Assembly (NCBI GenBank): GCA_949775045.1
Contig: OX459103.1
Span: forward strand, 12,942,605 to 13,006,604
Length of the DNA: 64,000 nt
Origin: Metridium senile
Taxonomy: Eukaryota; Cnidaria; Anthozoa; Actiniaria; Metridiidae
Direction of reading: 5' to 3'
Shown here piece by piece: positions 33,061-45,980 of this stretch (positions within the stretch are counted from its first letter, which is position 1; each line of letters begins with the position of its first letter). The notes under the pieces were generated by a model. That model saw only the letters and a list, made by a program, of their open reading frames with translations. It had not been told where the DNA came from and did no database searches. The translations under genes and the position numbers were made by a program.

Positions 33061-36000
33061 TAGCAAATCCCAAAGGCCATAAGGCATTCTGGGTATGATT
33101 TTGTAGTTTTTCCTAAATAAAATTTGTCGGTTTTATCAGAAAGCTTAGATATTTCTAGACATTGTTCTCGGGGTTTAAGAGATCACTTTGAGCCGAAAAC
33201 CCCGATTTTTTTAACGACTTTTAGAAACCCCTCTTGTAGTCTTTAAAGCATTCTGGGTAAGATTTTGTAGTATTTTCTAAATAGAATTTTTCGGTTTTAT
33301 CAGAAAGCTTAGATATTTTTAGGCATTGTTCTCAGGGTCCTAGCAATCATTTTGAGTCGAAAACCCCGATTGTTTTGACACATTTTTAGCAAATCCCAAA
33401 GGCCATAAGGCATTCTGGGTATGATTTTGTAGTTTTTCCTAAATAAAATTTTTCGGTTTTATCAGAAAGCTTAGATATTTCTAGACATTGTTCTCGGGGT
33501 TTAAGAGATCACTTTGAGCCGAAAACCCCGATTTTTTTGAACGACTTTTAGAGACCCCTCTGGTAGTCTATAGGGCATTCTGGGTAAGATTTGTAGTTTT
33601 TCCTAAATAGAATTTTCGGTTTGATGAGAAAGCTTAGATATTTCTAGACATTATTCTCAGGGTCCTAGCGATCATCTTGAGTCGAAAACCCCGATTGTTT
33701 TGACACATTTTTAGCAAATCCCAAAGGCCATAAGGCATTCTGGGTATGATTTTGTAGTTTTTCCTAAATAAAATTTTTCGGTTTTATCAGAAAGCTTAGA
33801 TATTTCTAGACATTGTTCTCGGGGTTTAAGAGATCACTTTGAGCCGAAAATCCCGATTTTTTTTAACGACTTTTAGAGACCCCTCTGGTAGTCTATAGGG
33901 CATTCTGGGTAAGATTTTGTAGTTTTTCCTAAATAGAATTTTCGGTTTTATCAGAAAGCTTAGATATTTCTAGACATTGTTCTCAGGGTCCTAGCTATCA
34001 TTTTGAGTCGAAAACCCCGATTGTTTTGACACATTTTTAGCAAATCCCAAAGGCCATAAAGCATTCTGGGTATGATTTTGTAGTTTTTCCTAAATAAAAT
34101 TTTTCGGTTTTATCAGAAAGCTTAGATATTTCTAGACATTGTTCTCGGGGTTTAAGAGATCACTTTGAGCCGAAAACTCCGGTTTTTTTAACGACTTTTA
34201 GAGACCCCTCTGGTAGTCTTTAGGGCATTCTGGGTAAGATTTTGTAGTTTTTCCGAAATAGAACTTTTCAGTTTTATCAGAAAGCTTAGATATTTTTAGA
34301 CATTGTTCTCAGGGTCCTAGCAATCATTTTGAGTCGAAAACCCCGATTGTTTTGACACATTTTTAGCAAATCCCAAAGGCCATAAGGCATTCTGGGTATG
34401 ATTTTGTAGTTTTTACTAAATAAAACTTTTCGGTTTTATCAGAAAGCTTAGATATTTCTAGACATTGTTCTCAGGGTCCTAGCGATCATTTTGAGTCGAA
34501 AACCCCGATTGTTTTGACACATTTTTAGCAAATCCCAAAGGCCATAAGGCATTCTGGGTATGATTTTGTAGTTTTTCCTAAATAAAATTTGTCGGTTTTA
34601 TCAGAAAGCTTAGATATTTCTAGACATTGTTCTCGGGGTTTAAGAGATCACTTTGAGCCGAAAACCCCGATTTTTTTAACGACTTTTAGAGACCCCTCTG
34701 GTAGTCTTTAAAGCATTCTGGGTAAGATTTTGTAGTATTTTCTAAATAGAATTTTTCGGTTTTATCAGAAAGCTTAGATATTTTTAGGCATTGTTCTCAG
34801 GGTCCTAGCAATCATTTTGAGTCGAAAACCCCGATTGTTTTGACACATTTTTAGCAAATCCCAAAGGCCATAAGGCATTCTGGGTATGATTTTGTAGTTT
34901 TTCCTAAATAAAATTTTTCGGTTTTATCAGAAAGCTTAGATATTTCTAGACATTGTTCTCGGGGTTTAAGAGATCACTTTGAGCGGAAAACCCCGATTTT
35001 TTTGAACGACTTTTAGAGACCCCTCTGGTAGTCTATAGGGCATTCTGGGTAAGATTTGTAGTTTTTCCTAAATAGAATTTTCGGTTTGATGAGAAAGCTT
35101 AGATATTTCTAGACATTGTTCTCAGGGTCCTAGCGATCATCTTGAGTCGAAAACCCCGATTGTTTTGACACATTTTTAGCAAATCCCAAAGGCCATAAGG
35201 CATTCTGGGTATGATTTTGTAGTTTTTCCTAAATAAAATTTTTCGGTTTTATCAGAAAGCTTAGATATTTCTAGACATTGTTCTCGGGGTTTAAGAGATC
35301 ACTTTGAGCCGAAAATCCCGATTTTTTTTAACGACTTTTAGAGACCCCTCTGGTAGTCTATAGGGCATTCTGGGTAAGATTTTGTAGTTTTTCCTAAATA
35401 GAATTTTCGGTTTTATCAGAAAGCTTAGATATTTCTAGACATTGTTCTCAGGGTCCTAGCTATCATTTTGAGTCGAAAACCCCGATTGTTTTGACACATT
35501 TTTAGCAAATCCCAAAGGCCATAAAGCATTCTGGGTATGATTTTGTAGTTTTTCCTAAATAAAATTTTTCGGTTTTATCAGAAAGCTTAGATATTTCTAG
35601 ACATTGTTCTCGGGGTTTAAGAGATCACTTTGAGCCGAAAACTCCGGTTTTTTTAACGACTTTTAGAGACCCCTCTGGTAGTCTTTAGGGCATTCTGGGT
35701 AAGATTTTGTAGTTTTTCCGAAATAGAACTTTTCAGTTTTATCAGAAAGCTTAGATATTTTTAGACATTGTTCTCAGGGTCCTAGCAATCATTTTGAGTC
35801 GAAAACCCCGATTGTTTTGACACATTTTTAGCAAATCCCAAAGGCCATAAGGCATTCTGGGTATGATTTTGTAGTTTTTACTAAATAAAACTTTTCGGTT
35901 TTATCAGAAAGCTTAGATATTTCTAGACATTGTTCTCAGGGTCCTAGCGATCATTTTGAGTCGAAAACCCCGATTGTTTTGACACATTTTTAGCAAATCC

Positions 36001-37680
36001 CAAAGGCCATAAGGCATTCTGGGTATGATTTTGTAGTTTTTCCTAAATAAAATTTGTCGGTTTTATCAGAAAGCTTAGATATTTCTAGACATTGTTCTCG
36101 GGGTTTAAGAGATCACTTTGAGCCGAAAACCCCGATTTTTTTAACGACTTTTAGAGACCCCTCTGGTAGTCTTTAAAGCATTCTGGGTAAGATTTTGTAG
36201 TATTTTCTAAATAGAATTTTTCGGTTTTATCAGAAAGCTTAGATATTTTTAGGCATTGTTCTCAGGGTCCTAGCAATCATTTTGAGTCGAAAACCCCGAT
36301 TGTTTTGACACATTTTTAGCAAATCCCAAAGGCCATAAGGCATTCTGGGTATGATTTTGTAGTTTTTCCTAAATAAAATTTGTCGGTTTTATCAGAAAGC
36401 TTAGATATTTCTAGACATTGTTCTCGGGGTTTAAGAGATCACTTTGAGCCGAAAACCCCGATTTTTTTAACGACTTTTAGAGACCCCTCTGGTAGTCTTT
36501 AAAGCATTCTGGGTAAGATTTTGTAGTATTTTCTAAATAGAATTTTTCGGTTTTATCAGAAAGCTTAGATATTTTTAGGCATTGTTCTCAGGGTCCTAGC
36601 AATCATTTTGAGTCGAAAACCCCGATTGTTTTGACACATTTTTAGCAAATCCCAAAGGCCATAAGGCATTCTGGGTATGATTTTGTAGTTTTTCCTAAAT
36701 AAAATTTTTCGGTTTTATCAGAAAGCTTAGATATTTCTAGACATTGTTCTCGGGGTTTAAGAGATCACTTTGAGCGGAAAACCCCGATTTTTTTGAACGA
36801 CTTTTAGAGACCCCTCTGGTAGTCTATAGGGCATTCTGGGTAAGATTTGTAGTTTTTCCTAAATAGAATTTTCGGTTTGATGAGAAAGCTTAGATATTTC
36901 TAGACATTGTTCTCAGGGTCCTAGCGATCATCTTGAGTCGAAAACCCCGATTGTTTTGACACATTTTTAGCAAATCCCAAAGGCCATAAGGCATTCTGGG
37001 TATGATTTTGTAGTTTTTCCTAAATAAAATTTTTCGGTTTTATCAGAAAGCTTAGATATTTCTAGACATTGTTCTCGGGGTTTAAGAGATCACTTTGAGC
37101 CGAAAATCCCGATTTTTTTTAACGACTTTTAGAGACCCCTCTGGTAGTCTATAGGGCATTCTGGGTAAGATTTTGTAGTTTTTCCTAAATAGAATTTTCG
37201 GTTTTATCAGAAAGCTTAGATATTTCTAGACATTGTTCTCAGGGTCCTAGCTATCATTTTGAGTCGAAAACCCCGATTGTTTTGACACATTTTTAGCAAA
37301 TCCCAAAGGCCATAAGGCATTCTGGGTATGATTTTGTAGTTTTTACTAAATAAAACTTTTCGGTTTTATCAGAAAGCTTAGATATTTCTAGACATTGTTC
37401 TCAGGGTCCTAGCGATCATTTTGAGTCGAAAACCCCGATTGTTTTGACACATTTTTAGCAAATCCCAAAGGCCATAAGGCATTCTGGGTATGATTTTGTA
37501 GTTTTTCCTAAATAAAATTTGTCGGTTTTATCAGAAAGCTTAGATATTTCTAGACATTGTTCTCGGGGTTTAAGAGATCACTTTGAGCCGAAAACCCCGA
37601 TTTTTTTAACGACTTTTAGAGACCCCTCTGGTAGTCTTTAAAGCATTCTGGGTAAGATTTTGTAGTATTTTCTAAATAGA
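33060..37680 (+). repeat. 1465-bp higher-order repeat (9 monomers), about three copies
   Basis: The marker CTTTAAAGCA lies at 33,241, 34,706, 36,171 and 37,636, exactly 1465 bp apart each time. The order is A(TTTAAAGC), B(CAATC), A(GAACG, GATGAG), B(CATCTTG), A(ATCCCG), B(CTATC), A(ACTCCGG), B(CAATC with TTTTTACTAAATAAAAC), B(GCGATC, TTTGTCGG). Nine monomers include a BB pair. The third copy has a duplicated first dimer (marker again at 36,497, +326) and lacks the ACTCCGG A plus the adjoining CAATC B dimer (-326), so its length is unchanged. GAGCGGAAAACC is private to copies 2 and 3 (near 34,982 and 36,772). Confidence 0.9.
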
Positions 37681-37684
37681 ATTT

Positions 37685-38990
37685 TTCGGTTTTATCAGAA
37701 AGCTTAGATATTTTTAGGCATTGTTCTCAGGGTCCTAGCAATCATTTTGAGTCGAAAACCCCGATTGTTTTGACACATTTTTAGCAAATCCCAAAGGCCA
37801 TAAGGCATTCTGGGTATGATTTTGTAGTTTTTCCTAAATAAAATTTTTCGGTTTTATCAGAAAGCTTAGATATTTCTAGACATTGTTCTCGGGGTTTAAG
37901 AGATCACTTTGAGCCGAAAACCCCGATTTTTTTGAACGACTTTTAGAGACCCCTCTGGTAGTCTATAGGGCATTCTGGGTAAGATTTGTAGTTTTTCCTA
38001 AATAGAATTTTCGGTTTGATGAGAAAGCTTAGATATTTCTAGACATTGTTCTCAGGGTCCTAGCGATCATCTTGAGTCGAAAACCCCGATTGTTTTGACA
38101 CATTTTTAGCAAATCCCAAAGGCCATAAGGCATTCTGGGTATGATTTTGTAGTTTTTCCTAAATAAAATTTTTCGGTTTTATCAGAAAGCTTAGATATTT
38201 CTAGACATTGTTCTCGGGGTTTAAGAGATCACTTTGAGCCGAAAATCCCGATTTTTTTTAACGACTTTTAGAGACCCCTCTGGTAGTCTATAGGGCATTC
38301 TGGGTAAGATTTTGTAGTTTTTCCTAAATAGAATTTTCGGTTTTATCAGAAAGCTTAGATATTTTTAGGCATTGTTCTCAGGGTCCTAGCAATCATTTTG
38401 AGTCGAAAACCCCGATTGTTTTGACACATTTTTAGCAAATCCCAAAGGCCATAAGGCATTCTGGGTATGATTTTGTAGTTTTTCCTAAATAAAATTTTTC
38501 GGTTTTATCAGAAAGCTTAGATATTTCTAGACATTGTTCTCGGGGTTTAAGAGATCACTTTGAGCCGAAAACCCCGATTTTTTTGAACGACTTTTAGAGA
38601 CCCCTCTGGTAGTCTATAGGGCATTCTGGGTAAGATTTGTAGTTTTTCCTAAATAGAATTTTCGGTTTGATGAGAAAGCTTAGATATTTCTAGACATTGT
38701 TCTCAGGGTCCTAGCGATCATCTTGAGTCGAAAACCCCGATTGTTTTGACACATTTTTAGCAAATCCCAAAGGCCATAAGGCATTCTGGGTATGATTTTG
38801 TAGTTTTTCCTAAATAAAATTTTTCGGTTTTATCAGAAAGCTTAGATATTTCTAGACATTGTTCTCGGGGTTTAAGAGATCACTTTGAGCCGAAAATCCC
38901 GATTTTTTTTAACGACTTTTAGAGACCCCTCTGGTAGTCTATAGGGCATTCTGGGTAAGATTTTGTAGTTTTTCCTAAATAGAATTTTCG
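37685..38990 (+). repeat. Tandem 651-bp (4-monomer) duplication
   Basis: The four-unit series B(CAATC), A(GAACG, GATGAG), B(CATCTTG), A(ATCCCG) is present twice, with CATCTTG at 38,068 and 38,719. The length is 651 rather than 653-654 because the A unit with GATTTGTAG is shorter. It is a truncated fourth copy of the 1465-bp unit, duplicated on its own. Confidence 0.85.
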
Positions 38991-38999
38991 GTTTTATCA

Positions 39000-40490
39000 G
39001 AAAGCTTAGATATTTCTAGACATTGTTCTCAGGGTCCTAGCTATCATTTTGAGTCGAAAACCCCGATTGTTTTGACACATTTTTAGCAAATCCCAAAGGC
39101 CATAAAGCATTCTGGGTATGATTTTGTAGTTTTTCCTAAATAAAATTTTTCGGTTTTATCAGAAAGCTTAGATATTTCTAGACATTGTTCTCGGGGTTTA
39201 AGAGATCACTTTGAGCCGAAAACTCCGGTTTTTTTAACGACTTTTAGAGACCCCTCTGGTAGTCTTTAGGGCATTCTGGGTAAGATTTTGTAGTTTTTCC
39301 GAAATAGAACTTTTCAGTTTCATCAGAAAGCTTAGATATTTTTAGACATTGTTCTCAGGGTCCTAGCAATCATTTTGAGTCGAAAACCCCGATTGTTTTG
39401 ACACATTTTTAGCAAATCCCAAAGGCCATAAGGCATTCTTGGTATGATTTTGTAGTTTTTCCTAAATAAAATTTGTCGGTTTTATCAGAAAGCTTAGATA
39501 TTTCTAGACATTGTTCTCGGGGTTTAAGAGATCACTTTGAGCCGAAAACTCCGGTTTTTTTAACGACTTTTAGAGACCCCTCTGGTAGTCTATAGGGCAT
39601 TCTGGGTAAGATTTTGTAGTTTTTCCGAAATAGAACTTTTCAGTTTTATCAGAAAGCTTAGATATTTTTAGACATTGTTCTCAGGGTCCTAGCAATCATT
39701 TTGAGTCGAAAACCCCGATTGTTTTGACACATTTTTAGCAAATCCCAAAGGCCATAAGGCATTCTGGGTATGATTTTGTAGTTTTTCCTAAATAAAACTT
39801 TTCGGTTTTATCAGAAAGCTTAGATATTTCTAGACATTGTACTTGGGGTCTAAGCGATCACTTTGAGTCGAAAACCCCGATTTTTTTTAACGACTTTTAG
39901 AGACCCCTCTGGTAGTCTATAGGGCATTCTGGGTAAGATTTTGTAGTTTTTCCTAAATAGAATTTTCGGTTTTATCAGAAAGCTTAGATATTTCTAGACA
40001 TTGTTCTCAGGGTCCTAGCGATCACCTTGAGTCGAAAACCCCGATTGTTTTGACACATTTTTAGCAAATCCCAAAGGCCATAAGGCATTCTGGGTATGAT
40101 TTTGTAGTTTTTCCTAAATAAAATTTGTCGGTTTTATCAGAAAGCTTAGATATTTTTAAGCATTGTTCTCAGGGTCTAAGCGATCACTTTGAGTCGAAAA
40201 CCCCGATTTTTTTGAACGACTTTTAGAGACCCCTCTGGTAGTCTATAGGGCATTCTGGGTAAGATTTTGTAGTTTTTCCTAAATAGAATTTTCGGTTTTA
40301 TCAGAAAGCTTAGATATTTCTAGACATTGTTCTCAGGGTCCTAGCTATCATTTTGAGTCGAAAACCCCGATTGTTTTGACACATTTTTAGCAAATCCCAA
40401 AGGCCATAAGGCATTCTGGGTATGATTTTGTAGTTTTTCCTAAATAAAATTTTTCGGTTTTATCAGAAAGCTTAGATATTTCTAGACATT
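39000..40490 (+). repeat. Mixed A/B units
   Basis: Ordinary alternation of known subtypes, including the GTACTTGGGG junction near 39,838, GATCACCTTGAG near 40,021 and a B tail TTTTTAAGCATTG near 40,155. That tail is the probable source of the same tail found later on A units in the AA doublets. Private changes include TTTCATCAG near 39,318. Confidence 0.8.
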
Positions 40491-41440
40491 GTTCTCGGGG
40501 TTTAAGAGATCACTTTGAGCCGAAAACTCCGGTTTTTTTAACGACTTTTAGAGACCCCTCTGGTAGTCTTTAGGGCATTCTGGGTAAGATTTTGTAGTTT
40601 TTCCGAAATAGAACTTTTCAGTTTTATCAGAAAGCTTAGATATTTTTAGACATTGTTCTCAGGGTCCTAGCAATCATTTTGAGTCGAAAACCCCGATTGT
40701 TTTGACACATTTTTAGCAAATCCCAAAGGCCATAAGGCATTCTGGGTATGATTTTGTAGTTTTTCCTAAATAAAATTTGTCGGTTTTATCAGAAAGCTTA
40801 GATATTTCTAGACATTGTTCTCGGGGTTTAACAGATCACTTTGAGCCGAAAACTCCGGTTTTTTTAACGACTTTTAGAGACCCCTCTGGTAGTCTTTAGG
40901 GCATTCTGGGTAAGATTTTGTAGTTTTTCCGAAATAGAACTTTTCAGTTTTATCAGAAAGCTTAGATATTTTTAGACATTGTTCTCAGGGTCCTAGCAAT
41001 CATTTTGAGTCGAAAACCCCGATTGTTTTGACACATTTTTAGCAAATCCCAAAGGCCATAAGGCATTCTGGGTATGATTTTGTATTTTTTCCTAAATAAA
41101 ATTTGTCGGTTTTATCAGAAAGCTTAGATATTTCTAGACATTGTTCTCGGGGTTTAAGAGATCACTTTGAGCCGAAAACTCCGGTTTTTTTAACGACTTT
41201 TAGAGACCCCTCTGGTAGTCTTTAGGGCATTCTGGGTAAGATTTTGTAGTTTTTCCGAAATAGAACTTTTCGGTTTTATCAGAAAGCTTAGATATTTTTA
41301 GACATTGTTCTCAGGGTCCTAGCAATCATTTTGAGTCGAAAACCCCGATTGTTTTGACACATTTTTAGCAAATCCCAAAGGCCATAAGGCATTCTGGGTA
41401 TGATTTTGTAGTTTTTCCTAAATAAAACTTTTCGGTTTTA
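40490..41440 (+). repeat. Three tandem copies of one 326-bp dimer
   Basis: The A unit with CGAAAACTCCGG starts at 40,521, 40,847 and 41,173, exactly 326 bp apart, each followed by a CAATC B unit. The first two B units end in AAATTTGTCGG and the third in AACTTTTCGG. Single private changes mark the copies: TTTAACAGATCAC near 40,828, GTATTTTTTCC near 41,083 and AACTTTTCGG in the last A unit. Confidence 0.88.
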
Positions 41441-42279
41441 TCAGAAAGCTTAGATATTTCTAGACATTGTTCTCAGGGTCCTAGCGATCATCTTGAGTCG
41501 AAAACCCCGATTGTTTTGACACATTTTTAGCAAATCCCAAAGGCCATAAGGCATTCTGGGTATGATTTTGTAGTTTTTCCTAAATAAAATTTGTCGGTTT
41601 TATCAGAAAGCTTAGATATTTTTAGGCATTGTTCTCAGGGTCTAAGCGATCACTTTGAGTCGAAAACCCCGATTTTTTTGAACGACTTTTAGAGACCCCT
41701 CTGGTAGTCTATAGGGCATTCTGGGTAAGATTTTGTAGTTTTTCCTAAATAGAATTTTCGGTTTTATCAGAAAGCTTAGATATTTTTAGACATTGTTCTC
41801 AGGGTCCTAGCAATCATTTTGAGTCGAAAACCCCGATTGTTTTGACACATTTTTAGCAAATCCCAAAGGCCATAAGGCATTCTGGGTATGATTTTGTAGT
41901 TTTTCCTAAATAAAACTTTTCGGTTTTATCAGAAAGCTTAGATATTTCTAGACATTGTTCTTGGGGTCTAAGCGATCACTTTGAGTCGAAAACCCCGATT
42001 TTTTTTAACGACTTTTAGGGACCCCTCTGGTAGTCTATAGGGCATTCTGGGTAAGATTTTGTAGTTTTTCCTAAATAGAATTTTCGGTTTTATCAGAAAG
42101 CTTAGATATTTCTAGACATTGTTCTCAGGGTCCTAGCGATCATCTTGAGTCGAAAACCCCGATTGTTTTGACACATTTTTAGCAAATCCCAAAGGCCATA
42201 AGGCATTCTGGGTATGATTTTGTAGTTTTTCCTAAATAAAATTTGTCGGTTTTATCAGAAAGCTTAGATATTTTTAGGC

Positions 42280-43200
42280 ATTGTTCTCAGGGTCCTAGCG
42301 ATCATTTTGAGTCGAAAACCCCGATTGTTTTGACACATTTTTAGCAAATCCCAAAGGAAATAAGGCATTCTGGGTATGATTTTGTAGTTTTTCCTAAATA
42401 AAATTTTTCGGTTTTATCAGAAAGCTTAGATATTTCTAGACATTGTTCTCGGGGTTTAAGAGATCACTTTGAGCCGAAAACCCCGATTTTTTTTAACGAC
42501 TTTTAGAGACCCCTCTGGTAGTCTATAGGGCATTCTGGGTAAGATTTTGTAGTTTTTCCTAAATAGAATTTTCGGTTTTATCAGAAAGCTTAGATATTTC
42601 TAGACATTGTTCTCAGGGTCCTAGCGATCATTTTGAGTCGAAAACCCCGATTGTTTTGACACATTTTTAGCAAATCCCAAAGGATATAAGGCATTCTGGG
42701 TATGATTTTGTAGTTTTTCTTAAATAAAATTTGTGGGTTTTATCAGAAAGCTTAGATATTTCTAGACATTGTTCTCGGGGTTTAAGAGATCACTTTGAGC
42801 CGAAAACCCCGATTTTTTTGAACGACTTTTAGAGACCCCTCTGGTAGTCTATAGGGCATTCTGGGTAAGATTTTGTAGTTTTTCCTAAATAGAATTTTCG
42901 GTTTTATCAGAAAGCTTAGATATTTTTAAGCATTGTTCTCAGGGTCTAAGCGATCACTTTGAGTCGAAAACCCCGATTTTTTTGAACGACTTTTAGAGAC
43001 CCCTCTGGTAGTCTATAGGGCATTCTGGGTAAGATTTTGTAGTTTTTCCTAAATAGAATTTTCGGTTTTATCAGAAAGCTTAGATATTTCTAGACATTGT
43101 TCTCAGGGTCCTAGCTATCATTTTGAGTCGAAAACCCCGATTGTTTTGACACATTTTTAGCAAATCCCAAAGGCCATAAGGCATTCTGGGTATGATTTTG
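42280..43200 (+). repeat. Founding block of the GGAAATA/GGATATA B subtype
   Basis: First appearance of B units with GGAAATAAGG (42,356) and GGATATAAGG (42,682) in place of GGCCATAAGG, followed by an AA doublet with the TTTTTAAGCATTG tail (near 42,928). The block recurs at +8474 bp (50,830; 51,156; 51,402) and those copies again at +4235 bp (55,065; 55,391; 55,637). A lone GGAAATAAGG unit also occurs at 43,986 (+1630). Confidence 0.83.
42772..43110 (+). repeat. AA doublet with a B-derived tail (first of six)
   Basis: Two A units in a row (starting near 42,782 and 42,947). The first has an A middle but ends in TTTTTAAGCATTG, a tail found on B units near 40,155 and 49,270. This is the signature of an A-with-B exchange in the shared right half that removed one B unit. 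The same doublet recurs near 51,402, 55,637, 58,081, 59,710 and 61,665 (position of the tail), carried there by the larger duplications. Confidence 0.82.
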
Positions 43201-45980
43201 TAGTTTTTCCTAAATAAAATTTGTCGGTTTTATCAGAAAGCTTAGATATTTCTAGACATTGTTCTCGGGGTTTAAGAGATCACTTTGAGCCGAAAAGTCC
43301 GGTTTTTTTAACGACTTTTAGAGACCCCTCTGGTAGTCTTTAGGGCATTCTGGGTAAGATTTTGTAGTTTTTCCGAAATAGAACTTTTCAGTTTTATCAG
43401 AAAGCTTAGATATTTTTAGACATTGTTCTCAGGGTCCTAGCAATCATTTTGAGTCGAAAACCCCGATTGTTTTGACACATTTTTAGCAAATCCCAAAGGC
43501 CATAAGGCATTCTGGGTATGATTTTGTAGTTTTTCCTAAATAAAACTTTTCGGTTTTATCAGAAAGCTTAGATATTTCTAGACATTGTACTTGGGGTCTA
43601 AGCGATCACTTTGAGTCGAAAACCCCGATTTTTTTTAACGACTTTTAGAGACCCCTCTTGTAGTCTATAGGGCATTCTGGGTAAGATTTTGTAGTTTTTC
43701 CTAAATAGAATTTTCGGTTTTATCAGAAAGCTTAGATATTTCTAGACATTGTTCTCAGGGTCCTAGCGATCATCTTGAGTCGAAAACCCCGATTGTTTTG
43801 ACACATTTTTAGCAAATCCCAAAGGCCATAAGGCATTCTGGGTATGATTTTGTAGTTTTTCCTAAATAAAATTTTTCGGTTTTATCAGAAAGCTTAGATA
43901 TTTTTAGGCATTGTTCTCAGGGTCCTAGCGATCATTTTGAGTCGAAAACCCCGATTGTTTTGACACATTTTTAGCAAATCCCAAAGGAAATAAGGCATTC
44001 TGGGTATGATTTTGTAGTTTTTCCTAAATAAAATTTTTCGGTTTTATCAGAAAGCTTAGATATTTCTAGACATTGTTCTCGGGGTTTAAGAGATCACTTT
44101 GAGCCGAAAACTCCGGTTTTTTTAACGACTTTTAGAGACCCCTCTGGTAGTCTTTAGGGCATTCTGGGTAAGATTTTGTAGTTTTTCCGAAATAGAACTT
44201 TTCAGTTTTATCAGAAAGCTTAGATATTTTTAGACATTGTTCTCAGTGTCCTAGCAATCATTTTGAGTCGAAAACCCCTATTGTTTTGACACATTTTTAG
44301 CAAATCCCAAAGGCCATAAGGCTTTCTGGGTATGATTTTGTAGTTTTTCCTAAAAAAAATTTTTCGGTTTTATCAGAAAGCTAAGATATTTCTAGACATT
44401 GTTCTCAGGGTCCTAGCAATCATTTTGAGTCGAAAACCCCGATTGTTTTGACACATTTTTAGCAAATCCCAAAGGCCATAAGGCATTCTGGGTATGATTT
44501 TGTAGTTTTTCCTAAATAAAATTTGTCGGTTTTATCAGAAAGCTTAGATATTTCTAGACATTGTTCTCGGGGTTTAAGAGATCACTTTGAGCCGAAAACT
44601 CCGGTTTTTTTAACGACTTTTAGAGACCCCTCTGGTAGTCTTTAGGGCATTCTGGGTAAGATTTTGTAGTTTTTCCGAAATATAATTTTTCAGTTTTATC
44701 AGAAAGCTTAGATATTTTTAGACATTGTTCTCAGGGTCCTAGCAATCATTTTGAGTCGAAAACCCCGATTGTTTTGACACATTTTTAGCAAATCCCAAAG
44801 GCCATAAGGCATTCTGGGTATGATTTTGTAGTTTTTCCTAAATAAAATTTGTCGGTTTTATCAGAAAGCTTAGATATTTCTAGACATTGTTCTCGGGGTT
44901 TAAGAGATCACTTTGAGCCGAAAACCCCGATTTTTTTAACGACTTTTAGAGACCCCTCTGGTAGTCTTTAGGGCATTCTGGGTAAGATTTTGTAGTATTT
45001 TCTAAATAGAATTTTTCGGTTTTATCAGAAAGCTTAGATATTTTTAGGCATTGTTCTCAGGGTCCTAGCAATCATTTTGAGTCGAAAACCCCGATTGTTT
45101 TGACACATTTTTAGCAAATCCCAAAGGCCATAAGGCATTCTGGGTATGATTTTGTAGTTTTTCCTAAATAAAATTTTTCGGTTTTATCAGAAAGCTTAGA
45201 TATTTCTAGACATTGTTCTCGGGGTTTAAGAGATCACTTTGAGCCGAAAATCCCGATTTTTTTTAACGACTTTTAGAGACCCCTCTGGTAGTCTATAGGG
45301 CATTCTGGGTAAGATTTTGTAGTTTTTCCTAAATAGAATTTTCGGTTTTATCAGAAAGCTTAGATATTTCTAGACATTGTTCTCAGGGTCCTAGCTATCA
45401 TTTTGAGTCGAAAACCCCGATTGTTTTGACACATTTTTAGCAAATCCCAAAGGCCATAAAGCATTCTGGGTATGATTTTGTAGTTTTTCCTAAATAAAAT
45501 TTTTCGGTTTTATCAGAAAGCTTAGATATTTCTAGACATTGTTCTCGGGGTTTAAGAGATCACTTTGAGCCGAAAACTCCGGTTTTTTTAACGACTTTTA
45601 GAGACCCCTCTGGTAGTCTTTAGGGCATTCTGGGTAAGATTTTGTAGTTTTTCCGAAATAGAACTTTTCAGTTTTATCAGAAAGCTTAGATATTTTTAGA
45701 CATTGTTCTCAGGGTCCTAGCAATCATTTTGAGTCGAAAACCCCGATTGTTTTGACACATTTTTAGCAAATCCCAAAGGCCATAAGGCATTCTGGGTATG
45801 ATTTTGTAGTTTTTCCTAAATAAAACTTTTCGGTTTTATCAGAAAGCTTAGATATTTCTAGACATTGTTCTCAGGGTCCTAGCGATCATTTTGAGTCGAA
45901 AACCCCGATTGTTTTGACACATTTTTAGCAAATCCCAAAGGCCATAAGGCATTCTGGGTATGATTTTGTAGTTTTTCCTA
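43200..45980 (+). repeat. Mixed A/B units, some shared with the 1465-bp repeat region
   Basis: ACTCCGG A and CAATC B units alternate, with a GTACTTGGGG junction near 43,588, a B unit with CCCCTATTG and GGCTTTCTGGG near 44,276-44,330 (also at 21,380-21,430), and an AGCTAAG B unit near 44,380. A GTAGTATTTTCTAAATAG A unit near 44,990 has GGGCATTC rather than AAAGCATTC. No non-satellite sequence. Confidence 0.78.
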
